The position numbers and the translations under genes are program-made. From Sulfitobacter pontiacus (GTDB lineage: Bacteria; Pseudomonadota; Alphaproteobacteria; Rhodobacterales; Rhodobacteraceae): a stretch of 64,000 nt of DNA. The stretch is taken from contig NZ_CP160849.1 of assembly GCF_040790665.1 (NCBI RefSeq), positions 1,575,501 through 1,639,500 of the forward strand, in the 5' to 3' direction. A model generated the notes under the pieces. That model had not been told where the DNA came from. It made no database searches and saw only the letters and a program-made list of their open reading frames with translations. Positions 17,496 through 26,337 of this stretch are shown here, in pieces (within the stretch, counting starts at the first letter, position 1; the number at the start of each line of letters is the position of its first letter).

Positions 17496-18371
17496 TCAGT
17501 TGTCGGCGAGGAAGGCAAAGACCTTGCGCAGGCGGTTCCATGTCGTTTTGTCCGGTGCCGCCAGAATATGCCCTGTGCGCAGCGTCGCGTCATAGGGGCC
17601 ACCCGACAGCATCTCGACATGGGCACCGGCTTGGGCGCAGATCAACGCGCCGGCTGCGTGGTCCCAAGGGTGCAGCGTCCCGCTGAGCACGAAATCGGCG
17701 TGCCCTTGGGCGACAGTGCGGTATTCATGCGCCGAGCAACGAAGGGAGTTCACCTTGGCAAAGCTGGGCATGGTGGCCGCGACTTTGACCCGCAGCTCTT
17801 TGCTGAAGTTCCCCAGCGGGACGAAACCGCTGAGGTCCTCGATCTGTTTGCCCATGCTGACCCGCAGCGGGCGCGACTGCCCAAGGGCGCGTTCAAAGCG
17901 CGGGGTGCTGGTGTCATCGCTGATCACCCAGTCGTCATTGACCGGGTCATAGATGACGCCGAAGGCCGGTTTGCCAAAGCGCGTGACCGCAAGGATCATG
18001 CCGAAGGTGGACAGCCCGTGGGCGAAATTCGATGTGCCGTCGATGGGATCAAGGATAAAGGCCAGCGGGGCGTCGGCGATCTTGTCCTGCAGGGCGGGGT
18101 CGGCCGATACCGCCTCTTCTCCGATGATCAGCGCATCCGGATAGGCCGTGGCGAGGGCGCGGGTGATCATTGCCTCGGCCGCCAGATCGGCAGCGGTGAC
18201 CAGATCATGGGGGCCGGATTTGGTGTCGATGTCAGCCGGGGCAAGGTTGCGGAAACGCGGCAGCACCTCGGCGCGTGCGGCACGGCGCAGGACATTCACC
18301 ACATGCGTTTGCTGGGCTGCCGTCAGAACGGGTGGCAGGGGGGCGGGCAGTGTCTGGGTGGTCTGCGTCAT
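17496..18371 (-). CDS. Inositol-monophosphatase-family phosphatase
   Basis: A 291-residue, Mg2+-dependent, lithium-sensitive-type phosphatase. Metal-binding motifs are GEEAVSAD (Glu near 90), LDPIDGTSNFAHG (DPIDGT signature) and PWDHAAGALICAQAGA (WD motif). The start at 18371 is preceded by AGAGGG. An upstream ATG exists immediately after the ABC permease stop, and only 33 bases separate the permease gene from this start, so the ABC genes and this gene are probably one operon. The family includes inositol-1-phosphatase/SuhB, histidinol phosphatase and 3'-nucleotidases; the sequence seen here does not decide which. It is somewhat longer than SuhB at the N-terminus. Confidence 0.88.
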   Translation of the reverse strand: MTQTTQTLPAPLPPVLTAAQQTHVVNVLRRAARAEVLPRFRNLAPADIDTKSGPHDLVTAADLAAEAMITRALATAYPDALIIGEEAVSADPALQDKIADAPLAFILDPIDGTSNFAHGLSTFGMILAVTRFGKPAFGVIYDPVNDDWVISDDTSTPRFERALGQSRPLRVSMGKQIEDLSGFVPLGNFSKELRVKVAATMPSFAKVNSLRCSAHEYRTVAQGHADFVLSGTLHPWDHAAGALICAQAGAHVEMLSGGPYDATLRTGHILAAPDKTTWNRLRKVFAFLADN

Positions 18372-18404
18372 TGTTGTATCCCTCTTTCGGTCTATCGGTT
18401 CCAT

Positions 18405-20933
18405 CTATTCGCGGGCGCGCAGCACCTGTGCGGGTCTGGCGTTCAAGGCTTTGATCGCAAAGCCAAGCGAGGCAAGGATCGACGCCAGCGCGCCCCCAGT
18501 GACGATCAACAGCGCCGAAGGCCATACCACGGCAAAGCTGGTGTCCATCACAAAGCGGCTCACGGCCCATCCGCCCAAGATACCTGCCAGCAGGGCAACC
18601 GCGCCGGCGAAGAGCCCCAGCAGAGCGGCACGCATCAGAAAGCTGGCGGCGATGCTGCGGCGCGAGGCCCCCAGCGTTTTCAGCAAGGCGGCTTCATAGC
18701 GGCGGGCATCCGCCCCGGCGGCGGCTGCCCCGATCAATACCAGAAAGCCGGTCAGAAGAGTAGCCGCCGCGCCGTAGGATGTCGCCGCTGCCAACCCGCT
18801 AAGCACCGCCGCCACGCGGTCGATCGCATCGCGCACGCGGATCGCGGTGATGTTGGGATAGGCGGTGGCCAGATCGCGCAGGATCGGTGCCTCGGCCTCT
18901 GCATCGGCATAAACGGTCGAGATATAGGTATGCGGCGCGCCGTTCAGGGCGGCGGGGTTCATGGTCAGGATAAACCCGATCCCCGCGGTCGAGAAGTCGA
19001 CCTCTTGGAAGCTGGCGATGGTGCCGGTGATGTCGCGCCCCAGCACGTTGATGGTCAACGTATCGCCAAGCTCTAACCCGATCTCCTCGGCCTCTTCGGC
19101 GGCAAAGCTAATGAGCGGCGGGCCGTCATAGTCAGGTGCCCACCATTCGCCCGCGGTGATCACCGTGTCGTCATCGGGGGCCTCGGCATAGGTCAGCCCG
19201 CGGTCGCCGCGCACCACCCAATGATCGCCCGCGACCTCTTTGGCGGGCTTGCCGTTGATCTGTGTCACGACGCCGCGCAGCATCGGCGCGCTGTCGATGC
19301 GGCGCACGGCGGGGTCATCGGTCAGCCGTTTGGTATAGCCGTCGATCTGGTCTTTCTGGATGTCGACAAAGAAATACGACGGGGCCACATCGGGCAGGTT
19401 GCCCGAGATCGCCTGCCGCAGGTTGCCGTCGATCTGCCCCACGGCGGCCAGCACCGACAGGCCGAGCCCCAGCGAGAGCACCACGGCCCCGGCACCTTCG
19501 CCACTGCCGCCAATCGCGGCGAGGGCCCAACGCAGCCGCGGTCGCCCGCGTGCCAGAACCGCAGCGCGCTGTGCGAGGAACCGCACCAGCAGCGCTGCCA
19601 GCGTGAGGATCCCGAGCGCGCCTGCGATGCCGCCCAAAGTCCAGAGCGTCAGCCACCAACTGCCATTGAACCACCCCGCCAGCGCGACCAGCAGCGCCAC
19701 GGTCATCACGATAATCGCCACATAGCGCGGGGCCGGAAAACGCGCGGCCCCGTCCCATGCGTCGCGAAACAGGGTCGCTGCGCGGATGTTCTCGCTGCGG
19801 GCCAGCGGCCACAGCGTGAAGGCAAAGGCGGTCAGCAACCCGTAAATCGCTGCCTCGGCCAATGGTGCGGGATAGATGGCAAAGGCCGCAGGGATCGGCA
19901 GCCGCGCAGAGATCAGCGGCGCAAAGACCAGCGGGGCCACCGCCCCAAGCACCACGCCGATGGCGACCCCCAGAAGCGATAGGGCACCGATCTGCATGAA
20001 GTATGTCTGGAAGATCGTCGCACGGTCTGCCCCTAGCGCTCGGAGCACTGCGATGACTTCGGTCTTGCCGGTGAGGTAAGATCGCACCGCAGCCGATACG
20101 CCCACACCGCCCACAGCCAGACCGGACAGGCCCACAAGGATCAGAAACGCCGTCAACCGTTCGACAAAGCGCGACACCCCCGGTGCCCCGTTGCGCGCAT
20201 CGGTCCAGCGCATCCCGCTGTTTTCGAACCGCGCACGGGCGGCAGAGCGCAGTTGATCAAGGTCGGTATCGGCAGGCAGCAGCATCCGGTATTTGGAGTT
20301 GAACAGCGTCCCTTCCGCCAGCAGGCCGGCCCCGTCCAGCGCCTCGGTCCGAAGCAGCGTGCGCGGGCCAAGCGCAAAGCCGCTGGCGGCGCTGTCGGGT
20401 TCGCGCACGATCAGGGCGGAGAGGCGGAATTCCTTGACGCCAAGCTTGAAGGTGTCGCCGGGGGACAGGCCCAGACGGTCGGACAAGGCGCGCTCCATCA
20501 CCGCGCCGGACAGGCCGTTTTCCAGCCCAAGCGCCTGCTCCAGCGGCATCGCCGGTTCCAGCACCATCTCTCCCACCAGCGGATAAAGATCATCGACCGC
20601 CTTCACCTGCGTCAGCGCACGGTCAGCGGCGGCCCCGTCACCCGCGACAGCCATGGACCGAAACTCGACAACCTCAGACACAGCGCTGGCTTGGCTCTCG
20701 ATCCAGTCGCGTTCGTCATCGGTGGCGAAACGATAGGTGAAATCAATCTCTGCCGCGCCACCAAGCAGGGCCGCACCTTCGCGCTGCAAGCCACCCTCGA
20801 TCGCAGAGCGGACAGAGCCGACGGCAGCGATTGCCGCGACGCCAAGGGCGAGGCAGGCCAGAAACAGACGGAACCCCCGCAGCCCCCCGCGCATCTCGCG
20901 GCGGGCAAAGCGGCCGGCCAGACGCAGGCTCAT
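18405..20933 (-). CDS. YbbP-like ABC transporter permease (FtsX fold)
   Basis: An 842-residue integral membrane protein of the large-permease ABC (MacB/FtsX) type. It has an N-terminal helix (FRLFLACLALGVAAIAAVG), a large periplasmic domain, three helices around residues 255-400 (including VGLSGLAVGGVGVSAAVRSYL and TEVIAVLRALGADRATIFQTY, the coupling segment), two more central helices, a second periplasmic domain and three C-terminal helices. The duplicated FtsX domains and the linked YbbA-like ATPase and TesA-like esterase match E. coli tesA-ybbA-ybbP. Such systems act on lipids or lipoproteins rather than importing solutes, but no substrate is established. Its start overlaps the ATPase stop by four bases (ATGA). 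Confidence 0.92.
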   Translation of the reverse strand: MSLRLAGRFARREMRGGLRGFRLFLACLALGVAAIAAVGSVRSAIEGGLQREGAALLGGAAEIDFTYRFATDDERDWIESQASAVSEVVEFRSMAVAGDGAAADRALTQVKAVDDLYPLVGEMVLEPAMPLEQALGLENGLSGAVMERALSDRLGLSPGDTFKLGVKEFRLSALIVREPDSAASGFALGPRTLLRTEALDGAGLLAEGTLFNSKYRMLLPADTDLDQLRSAARARFENSGMRWTDARNGAPGVSRFVERLTAFLILVGLSGLAVGGVGVSAAVRSYLTGKTEVIAVLRALGADRATIFQTYFMQIGALSLLGVAIGVVLGAVAPLVFAPLISARLPIPAAFAIYPAPLAEAAIYGLLTAFAFTLWPLARSENIRAATLFRDAWDGAARFPAPRYVAIIVMTVALLVALAGWFNGSWWLTLWTLGGIAGALGILTLAALLVRFLAQRAAVLARGRPRLRWALAAIGGSGEGAGAVVLSLGLGLSVLAAVGQIDGNLRQAISGNLPDVAPSYFFVDIQKDQIDGYTKRLTDDPAVRRIDSAPMLRGVVTQINGKPAKEVAGDHWVVRGDRGLTYAEAPDDDTVITAGEWWAPDYDGPPLISFAAEEAEEIGLELGDTLTINVLGRDITGTIASFQEVDFSTAGIGFILTMNPAALNGAPHTYISTVYADAEAEAPILRDLATAYPNITAIRVRDAIDRVAAVLSGLAAATSYGAAATLLTGFLVLIGAAAAGADARRYEAALLKTLGASRRSIAASFLMRAALLGLFAGAVALLAGILGGWAVSRFVMDTSFAVVWPSALLIVTGGALASILASLGFAIKALNARPAQVLRARE

Positions 20934-21613
20934 GCGCCTGTCCCGCTGACGATCCGCCCGTCGGTCAGGGTGACGACCCGGTCACAGCGCGCGGCCAATT
21001 CATCGGCGTGGGTCACCAACACCAAAGTCGCGCCATGTTTTTCGCGCAGATCGAACAACAACTCCATGATCGCGGCACCATTGGTACTGTCGAGGTTCCC
21101 TGTCGGCTCATCCGCCAAAAGGATCGCCGGACGCGGGGCAGAGGCGCGGGCCAGTGCAACCCGCTGCTGTTCGCCGCCCGACATCTGCGCGGGATAGTGG
21201 TTGAGCCGGTGCCCCAGACCCACCGCGTGTAATTCTGCCTCGGCCCGGTCAAAGGCGTCCGCGACGCCGTTCAGTTCCAGCGGGGTGGCGACGTTTTCCA
21301 GCGCGGTCATGGTGGGGATGAGGTGGAAGGACTGGAACACGATGCCCATCCGCCCGCGGCGGAATTTGGCCAGCCCATCTTCGGACAGGGTGCTCAGGTC
21401 TTCGCCCAAGGCGCGCACCGATCCGCCGGTCGCACGCTCCAGCCCGCCCATGACCATCAGCAACGAAGACTTGCCCGACCCCGATGGACCGGTAAAGGCG
21501 ACCGTCTCTCCTTGTGCGACGTCCAGCGTGATCCCATGTAGGATGTCGACCTTTCCGGCGTTGCCATTCAGTTTCAGGGATGCATCTTGAAGCTGGAACA
21601 CCGGGTCGGTCAT
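20930..21613 (-). CDS. YbbA/LolD-like ABC transporter ATP-binding protein
   Basis: A 227-residue nucleotide-binding subunit. The Walker A is GPSGSGKSS, the Q-loop follows (GIVFQSFHLIPTMTALENV), the signature is MSGGEQQRVALARA, and Walker B is ILLADEPTGNLDS. The LIPTMTALENV and EPTGNLDSTNG stretches are typical of the LolD/MacB/YbbA subgroup that pairs with FtsX-like permeases. It is translationally coupled to the downstream permease and divergent from the TesA-like gene, with 48 bases between the two starts. Confidence 0.95.
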   Translation of the reverse strand: MTDPVFQLQDASLKLNGNAGKVDILHGITLDVAQGETVAFTGPSGSGKSSLLMVMGGLERATGGSVRALGEDLSTLSEDGLAKFRRGRMGIVFQSFHLIPTMTALENVATPLELNGVADAFDRAEAELHAVGLGHRLNHYPAQMSGGEQQRVALARASAPRPAILLADEPTGNLDSTNGAAIMELLFDLREKHGATLVLVTHADELAARCDRVVTLTDGRIVSGTGA

Positions 21614-21661
21614 AGGGCTGCCTTTTGAAATACGGTCCCTGTTGGATATGGAGGTTCGACC

Positions 21662-22312
21662 ATGATGCGCAAGGTTACGACGGCACTTGTTCTGGTATTA
21701 TCAGGTCCCGCACTGGCGGAACCGCTTGTTATTGCAGCATTGGGCGACAGTCTGACGCAGGGCTACGGTCTGCCCGCCGAGGACGGGTTCGTGCCACAGT
21801 TGCAAAACTGGCTGGATCAGAACGGTGCGGATGTGACGGTGATCAACGCAGGCGTGTCGGGGGATACGACCGCTGGCGGGTTGGCGCGGGTCGCCTGGAC
21901 CATGACGCCCGAGGTCGATGGCATGATCGTAACCCTTGGCGGGAATGACCTGTTGCGCGGGATCGACCCCGCGGTCAGCCGCGCCAATCTGGATGGAATC
22001 ATGAAGGCCGCCCAAGACGCCAAGGTAGAAGTGCTGCTGGTCGGCATGACCGCGCCGGGCAACTTTGGCCCCGACTATAAAACCGCCTTTGACAGCATCT
22101 ATCCCGATCTGGCCGCGCAATATGACGCGAGCCTGATGGGCAGCTTCTTTGGCGGCCTGTCCGACAATGGCGAGACGCCAGATCTGGCGCAGGCGCGCGG
22201 GTTTTTCCAGGCCGACGGGGTGCATCCGAACGCGCAAGGCGTCACGAGAATCGTTGATGCTTTGGGCCCGAAAGTGCTGACGCTGATCGATCAGATCAAC
22301 GAAAACGAGTAG
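21662..22312 (+). CDS. tesA: Periplasmic GDSL arylesterase/lysophospholipase (TesA-like)
   Basis: A 216-residue SGNH hydrolase. An N-terminal signal peptide (MMRKVTTALVLVLSGPALA) sends it to the periplasm. Block I is ALGDSLTQGYGL (nucleophile Ser), block II has the Gly of NAGVSGDTTAGG, block III is TLGGNDLLRG (Asn), and block V is ADGVHPNAQG (catalytic Asp and His). This set is that of E. coli TesA, which has thioesterase, protease and lysophospholipase L1 activities in vitro. The divergent YbbA/YbbP pair is its usual neighbour. Either of the two adjacent Met codons could initiate. Confidence 0.94.
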   Translation: MMRKVTTALVLVLSGPALAEPLVIAALGDSLTQGYGLPAEDGFVPQLQNWLDQNGADVTVINAGVSGDTTAGGLARVAWTMTPEVDGMIVTLGGNDLLRGIDPAVSRANLDGIMKAAQDAKVEVLLVGMTAPGNFGPDYKTAFDSIYPDLAAQYDASLMGSFFGGLSDNGETPDLAQARGFFQADGVHPNAQGVTRIVDALGPKVLTLIDQINENE

Positions 22313-22320
22313 TTTTGCAC

Positions 22321-22345
22321 AAAAAACGGGCACCGAAGCGCCCGT
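22321..22345 (-). terminator. cspA terminator (minus strand)
   Basis: On the minus strand ACGGGC pairs with GCCCGT across CTTCGGTG, followed by TTTTTT. It ends the cspA transcript and lies 9 bases past the tesA stop. Confidence 0.85.
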
Positions 22346-22378
22346 CGTCAAAAATATTATGAACCGGTTTTGGGCCGG

Positions 22379-22585
22379 TTAGGCCAATGCGATATTCGCG
22401 GCGCTTTCGCGGCCATCACGGCCCGCTTCTACGTCGAATGTCACCTTCTGGTTGTCGGCAAGCCCGGTCAGGCCAGCGCGTTCAACCGCCGAGATGTGAA
22501 CAAAGATATCTTTGCCGCCACCATCAGGCGCGATAAAGCCGTATCCCTTTGTGGTATTGAACCATTTTACGGTGCCAGTCGCCAT
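22379..22585 (-). CDS. cspA: CspA-family cold-shock protein (copy 1)
   Basis: A 68-residue single-domain cold-shock protein and RNA chaperone. RNP1 is KGYGFIAP and RNP2 is DIFVHIS, both on the five-stranded OB fold. The start [10 protein letters not shown] is standard and is preceded by an AGGAGAAACGGGGC-type ribosome site. It differs from the copy at 33632-33838 at only five positions (Tyr/Phe, Gly/Ser, Ile/Val, Val/Ile, Ala/Ser). A long upstream region before the next gene leaves room for a structured 5' leader, which often controls csp genes. Confidence 0.97.
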   Translation of the reverse strand: MATGTVKWFNTTKGYGFIAPDGGGKDIFVHISAVERAGLTGLADNQKVTFDVEAGRDGRESAANIALA

Positions 22586-22799
22586 GCCCCGTTTCTCCTC
22601 GTGTTTGTCCTGCCCACATTATGCGGCAGCGTGGCTCGGTCAGAACTTGATCGCACCAGCGCCGGAGGGCTGAGGGGTCGAAAGTCTTTCGCGTCGCACC
22701 TCTGACTTTGGCGCCAAATAGGACAAAATCAAGAGTTTTTGCCCCGAAACGCGTAACCGGCGGGCATTTGCGCAAGAAATTTCACAGTTATGAAATAAT

Positions 22800-22815
22800 T
22801 TTACCAGTTGATAAA
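22800..22815. promoter_or_regulatory. TetR/RutR-type operator before preT
   Basis: TTTACCA-GT-TGATAAA, an imperfect palindrome with a two-base centre. It matches the layout of the E. coli RutR box (TTGACCA-NN-TGGTCAA) and its sister site at 26279-26294. Confidence 0.65.
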
Positions 22816-22869
22816 AAAATCATTCCGTGGGAGCGTTTCAGCATAAATAGTGACAGCAGGGATAAAAAA

Positions 22870-24192
22870 ATGTCGCAGAAAATCTTTGAACCGGGGGTGG
22901 CTGCCGGACGGCTGGACGCCGACGCCTATGCCGCGCAGTTTTCCGATTTGCACCCGCCACTGGATGTGCACGAAGCGCTTGTCGCGGCGGACCGTTGCTA
23001 CTTCTGTCACGACGCGCCGTGCATCACGGCCTGCCCGACGGATATCGATATTCCGCTCTTCATTCGGCAGATCGCCACGGGCACACCGGATGCCGCCGCC
23101 AAAACGATCCTGAGCCAGAATATCATGGGCGGTATGTGCGCCCGCGTTTGTCCGACCGAACAGCTTTGTGAACAGGCCTGCGTGCGCGAAGTGGCCGAGG
23201 GCAAGCCGGTCAAGATCGGCGAGCTTCAGCGCTATGCCACCGACCATCTGCAAGCACAGGGCGCGCATCCGTTTGAACGCGCGGCCTCGACGGGCAAGCG
23301 CGTGGCCGTGGTCGGTGCAGGTCCGGCGGGGCTGTCTTGTGCGCACCGTTTGGCGATGATGGGGCATGATGTCACCGTCTTTGACGCGCGGCCCAAGCCC
23401 GGCGGTCTGAATGAATACGGGATCGCCACCTACAAGACACCCGACGGCTTCGCGCAGGCCGAAGTGGACTGGCTGCTCAAGATCGGCGGCATCACCGTGC
23501 AGAACAATGCAGCCCTTGGGGTGGCGATGACGCTGGACAGTTTGCGGGCCGACTATGACGCCGTGTTCCTTGGTATGGGCCTTGGCGGTGTGAACGCCTT
23601 GGGGGCCGAGGGCGAGGATAAGACCGGCGTGCTGGATGCGGTCGACTTCATCTCTCACCTGCGTCAGGCGAGCGATGTGGCTGCGGTCCCGATCGGTCGT
23701 GACGTGGTGGTGATCGGCGGCGGGATGACCGCGATCGATGCCGCCATTCAGGCGAAACTGCTGGGCGCGCTCAATGTGACGCTGGTCTATCGTCGCGGGC
23801 GCGACCGGATGAACGCCAGCGTGTTCGAGCAGGATCTCGCGGCCTCCAAGGGCGTGCGGATCGTGACCCATGCCACGCCGGTCGCCGTGATCGGCAACGG
23901 TGCGGTGCGCGAGATCGAATTCGAATATGTCGACGACCAGATGAATGGCACGGGTCAGACCCTGCGCCTGCCCGCGGATCAGGTGTTCAAGGCCATCGGC
24001 CAGACCCTTCAGGGCGACGCGCTGCCCACGGTGGAGGCGCGCAAGATCAAGGTGGATGGCACCGGACGCACCAGTGTCGACGGGGTCTGGGCCGGTGGCG
24101 ATTGTGCCAGTGGCGGCGACGACCTGACCGTGACCGCTGTCGCCGAAGGGCGCGACGCGGCGATGGACATTCACATGGTATTGACGGGCTAA
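22870..24192 (+). CDS. preT: Dihydropyrimidine dehydrogenase subunit PreT (NAD(P)-dependent)
   Basis: A 440-residue FAD/FeS electron-input subunit that passes electrons from NAD(P)H to PreA for reduction of uracil and thymine. The N-terminal GltD-like FeS domain has CYFCHDAPCITACPT and CARVCPTEQLCEQAC. The FAD fold is VAVVGAGPAGLSCAHRL and the NAD(P) fold VVVIGGGMTAIDAA. The C-terminal GGDCASGGDDLTVTAVAEGRDAA closes the FAD site. The start at 22870 skips a long in-frame extension that runs through the operator and lacks domain similarity. The stop is 20 bases before preA. Confidence 0.95.
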   Translation: MSQKIFEPGVAAGRLDADAYAAQFSDLHPPLDVHEALVAADRCYFCHDAPCITACPTDIDIPLFIRQIATGTPDAAAKTILSQNIMGGMCARVCPTEQLCEQACVREVAEGKPVKIGELQRYATDHLQAQGAHPFERAASTGKRVAVVGAGPAGLSCAHRLAMMGHDVTVFDARPKPGGLNEYGIATYKTPDGFAQAEVDWLLKIGGITVQNNAALGVAMTLDSLRADYDAVFLGMGLGGVNALGAEGEDKTGVLDAVDFISHLRQASDVAAVPIGRDVVVIGGGMTAIDAAIQAKLLGALNVTLVYRRGRDRMNASVFEQDLAASKGVRIVTHATPVAVIGNGAVREIEFEYVDDQMNGTGQTLRLPADQVFKAIGQTLQGDALPTVEARKIKVDGTGRTSVDGVWAGGDCASGGDDLTVTAVAEGRDAAMDIHMVLTG

Positions 24193-24212
24193 GCCCCTAC
24201 AGGAGAACGCAA

Positions 24213-25517
24213 ATGGCTGATCTAAGAAGCGACTTCGTGGGCATCAAAAGCCCCAACCCGTTCTGGCTGGCATCCGCGCCACCCACGGACAAGGAATACA
24301 ACGTCCGCCGCGCCTACGAGGCAGGCTGGGGCGGTGTCGTGTGGAAGACCCTCGGCATGGAGGGCCCGCCCGTCGTCAACGTCAACGGCCCGCGCTACGG
24401 CGCGATCTGGGGCGCGGACCGGCGGCTGTTGGGGCTCAATAACATCGAGCTGATCACCGACCGTCCGCTGGAGGTGAACCTGCGCGAGATGAAAGCGGTG
24501 AAACGTGATTACCCTGACCGCGCTCTGATCGCGTCGATCATGGTCCCGTGCGAGGAGGAAGCGTGGAAAGCGATCCTGCCGCATGTGGAGGAAACCGGTG
24601 CCGACGGGATCGAGCTGAACTTCGGCTGCCCGCATGGCATGGCGGAACGCGGCATGGGATCGGCTGTGGGGCAGGTGCCGGAATATATCGAAATGGTCAC
24701 CCGCTGGTGCAAGCAATACACGCGCATGCCGGTGATCGTGAAGCTGACGCCGAACATCACGAATGTGCTCTACCCCGCCGAGGCCGCCAAACGCGGCGGC
24801 GCGGATGCAGTGAGCCTGATCAACACGATCAACTCCATCACCTCGGTTGATCTGGACCTGTTCGCGCCTGAACCGATGATCGACGGGAAAGGCACCCACG
24901 GCGGCTATTGCGGGCCGGCGGTAAAGCCGATTGCCTTGAACATGGTGGCGGAAATCGCGCGCAACCCCGAGACGGCGGATATGCCGATCAGCGGCATCGG
25001 CGGCGTGACCACATGGCGCGACGCGGCAGAGTTTCTGGCCCTTGGCGCGGGCAACGTGCAGGTGTGCACGGCGGCGATGACCTATGGTTTCAAGGTTGTG
25101 CAAGAGATGATCTCGGGCCTGTCGGAATATATGGACGACAAGGGGATGACTTCGGTCGATCAACTGGTGCGCCGTGCGGTGCCGAATGTGACCGACTGGA
25201 ACCAGCTGAACCTGAACTATGTCGCCAAGGCCAAGATCGATCAGGATCTGTGTATCTCCTGCGGGCGCTGCTTTGCCGCCTGCGAAGACACCTCGCATCA
25301 GGCAATTGCCATGTCCGAAGATCGCACCTTCAGCGTGATCGACGACGAATGTGTGGCGTGCAACCTCTGCGTCAACGTTTGCCCGGTCGAGGATTGTATC
25401 TCGATGGTGGAGCTGGCCCCCGGCACCACGGACCCGCGCACGGGCAAGCCCGTCGATCCGAATTACGCCAACTGGACGACGCACCCCAACAACCCCTCCG
25501 CCACTGCGGCCGAGTGA
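24213..25517 (+). CDS. preA: Dihydropyrimidine dehydrogenase subunit PreA
   Basis: A 434-residue catalytic subunit. A DHODH-like FMN barrel fills residues 1-330 (FVGIKSPNPFWLASAPPT, IELNFGCPHGM, VKLTPNITNV, ISGIGGVTTW). A C-terminal two-cluster ferredoxin domain has CISCGRCFAAC and CVACNLCVNVCPVEDC. With PreT it reduces uracil or thymine to the dihydro form. AGGAGA precedes the ATG. In the active-site loop the sequence reads ERGMGSAVGQVP, whereas the animal enzyme has Cys at the Val position. The downstream TetR gene converges on it with a 15-base gap. Confidence 0.95.
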   Translation: MADLRSDFVGIKSPNPFWLASAPPTDKEYNVRRAYEAGWGGVVWKTLGMEGPPVVNVNGPRYGAIWGADRRLLGLNNIELITDRPLEVNLREMKAVKRDYPDRALIASIMVPCEEEAWKAILPHVEETGADGIELNFGCPHGMAERGMGSAVGQVPEYIEMVTRWCKQYTRMPVIVKLTPNITNVLYPAEAAKRGGADAVSLINTINSITSVDLDLFAPEPMIDGKGTHGGYCGPAVKPIALNMVAEIARNPETADMPISGIGGVTTWRDAAEFLALGAGNVQVCTAAMTYGFKVVQEMISGLSEYMDDKGMTSVDQLVRRAVPNVTDWNQLNLNYVAKAKIDQDLCISCGRCFAACEDTSHQAIAMSEDRTFSVIDDECVACNLCVNVCPVEDCISMVELAPGTTDPRTGKPVDPNYANWTTHPNNPSATAAE

Positions 25518-25532
25518 CCCTTGCCCCCGCCG

Positions 25533-26168
25533 CTACTGTTGCGGCGCGGCGGGGGTCAACAGCGTCGAGAACATCAGTCGCAGATGGTCCGACGCCTGCT
25601 GGTGCTGATCGGCATCGCCGTCCAGCAGCAGCGCGACTTGCGGCGCGAAATCAGCATAGTGTTGCGTGGTCGACCAGATCGAGAAAATCAGATGGCGCGG
25701 GTCCATCCGCGCGATCTTTCCCGCCGCCATCCAATCGGAAATAACCGCGCATTTCTCGTCGAACAGCGGTTTCAGATCGCTTTGCAAACGCGGCTCCATA
25801 TGGGGCGCACCGCGTAAAATTTCACCGGCAAACAAGCGGCTTTCACGGGGCAGATCCCGTGCCATATCCAGTTTGCGCTGCACATAATCCAACAGCTCTG
25901 TGCGCGGGTCACCATCGGCGTCCAGCTCGACCAGCGGGTCGAGCCATGTCTCCATCAGCTGGCTCAGCAGGGTCGTGTGGATTTCTTCCTTCCCACTGAA
26001 ATAATACAATATATTCGGTTTGCTCAGCCCCGCCTCGCTGGCGATCTGATCCAGCGTGGCCCCGCGAAACCCGTAGGTCGAAAACACATCAAGCGCCGCA
26101 TCCAGGATCACACGGCGGTTGCGCCTTTGGATTCGGCTGGGCTTTTTCTTGGCGGTTGTCTCGGGCAT
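25533..26168 (-). CDS. TetR-family repressor, RutR-like
   Basis: A 211-residue regulator. Residues about 14-60 form the TetR helix-turn-helix (ILDAALDVFSTYGFRGATLDQIASEAGLSKPNILYYFSGKE in two helices and the recognition helix). The ligand domain contains LFAGEILRGAPHMEPRL, which resembles the RutR-type C-terminal domain that binds uracil or thymine in E. coli. The start at 26168 follows AAAGGGGACGCGCC. An earlier in-frame ATG is not needed for the fold. Its position between preTA and the amidohydrolase genes and the two RutR-like boxes nearby suggest that it represses both units until a pyrimidine binds. Confidence 0.88.
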   Translation of the reverse strand: MPETTAKKKPSRIQRRNRRVILDAALDVFSTYGFRGATLDQIASEAGLSKPNILYYFSGKEEIHTTLLSQLMETWLDPLVELDADGDPRTELLDYVQRKLDMARDLPRESRLFAGEILRGAPHMEPRLQSDLKPLFDEKCAVISDWMAAGKIARMDPRHLIFSIWSTTQHYADFAPQVALLLDGDADQHQQASDHLRLMFSTLLTPAAPQQ

Positions 26169-26278
26169 GGCGCGTCCCCTTTCGGTGTAAGTGCCTGAAA
26201 ATGCGGCACCCCACTTCGGACGGGTGGCCCCAAGGGAAAGCATTTCTTGACAGACTTAACCCTAGCCGCAATCGTGGA

Positions 26279-26294
26279 TTTACCAAATGGTAAA
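26279..26294. promoter_or_regulatory. TetR/RutR-type operator before the carbamoyl-hydrolase operon
   Basis: TTTACCA-AA-TGGTAAA, perfect seven-base half-sites with a two-base centre. It is in the divergent region between the repressor gene (start 26168) and the hydrolase (start 26338), so it can control both. Confidence 0.75.
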
Positions 26295-26337
26295 AATTTA
26301 CGCCTTGCACAAGGTAGAAAACGCAAAGGAAACCGCT

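Noticed and set aside
25524..25555. Terminator between preA and the TetR gene
   Set aside because: A CCCCCGCCG/CGGCGGGGG stem is present, but there is no T tract on either side. It may still slow transcription, so it is not listed.
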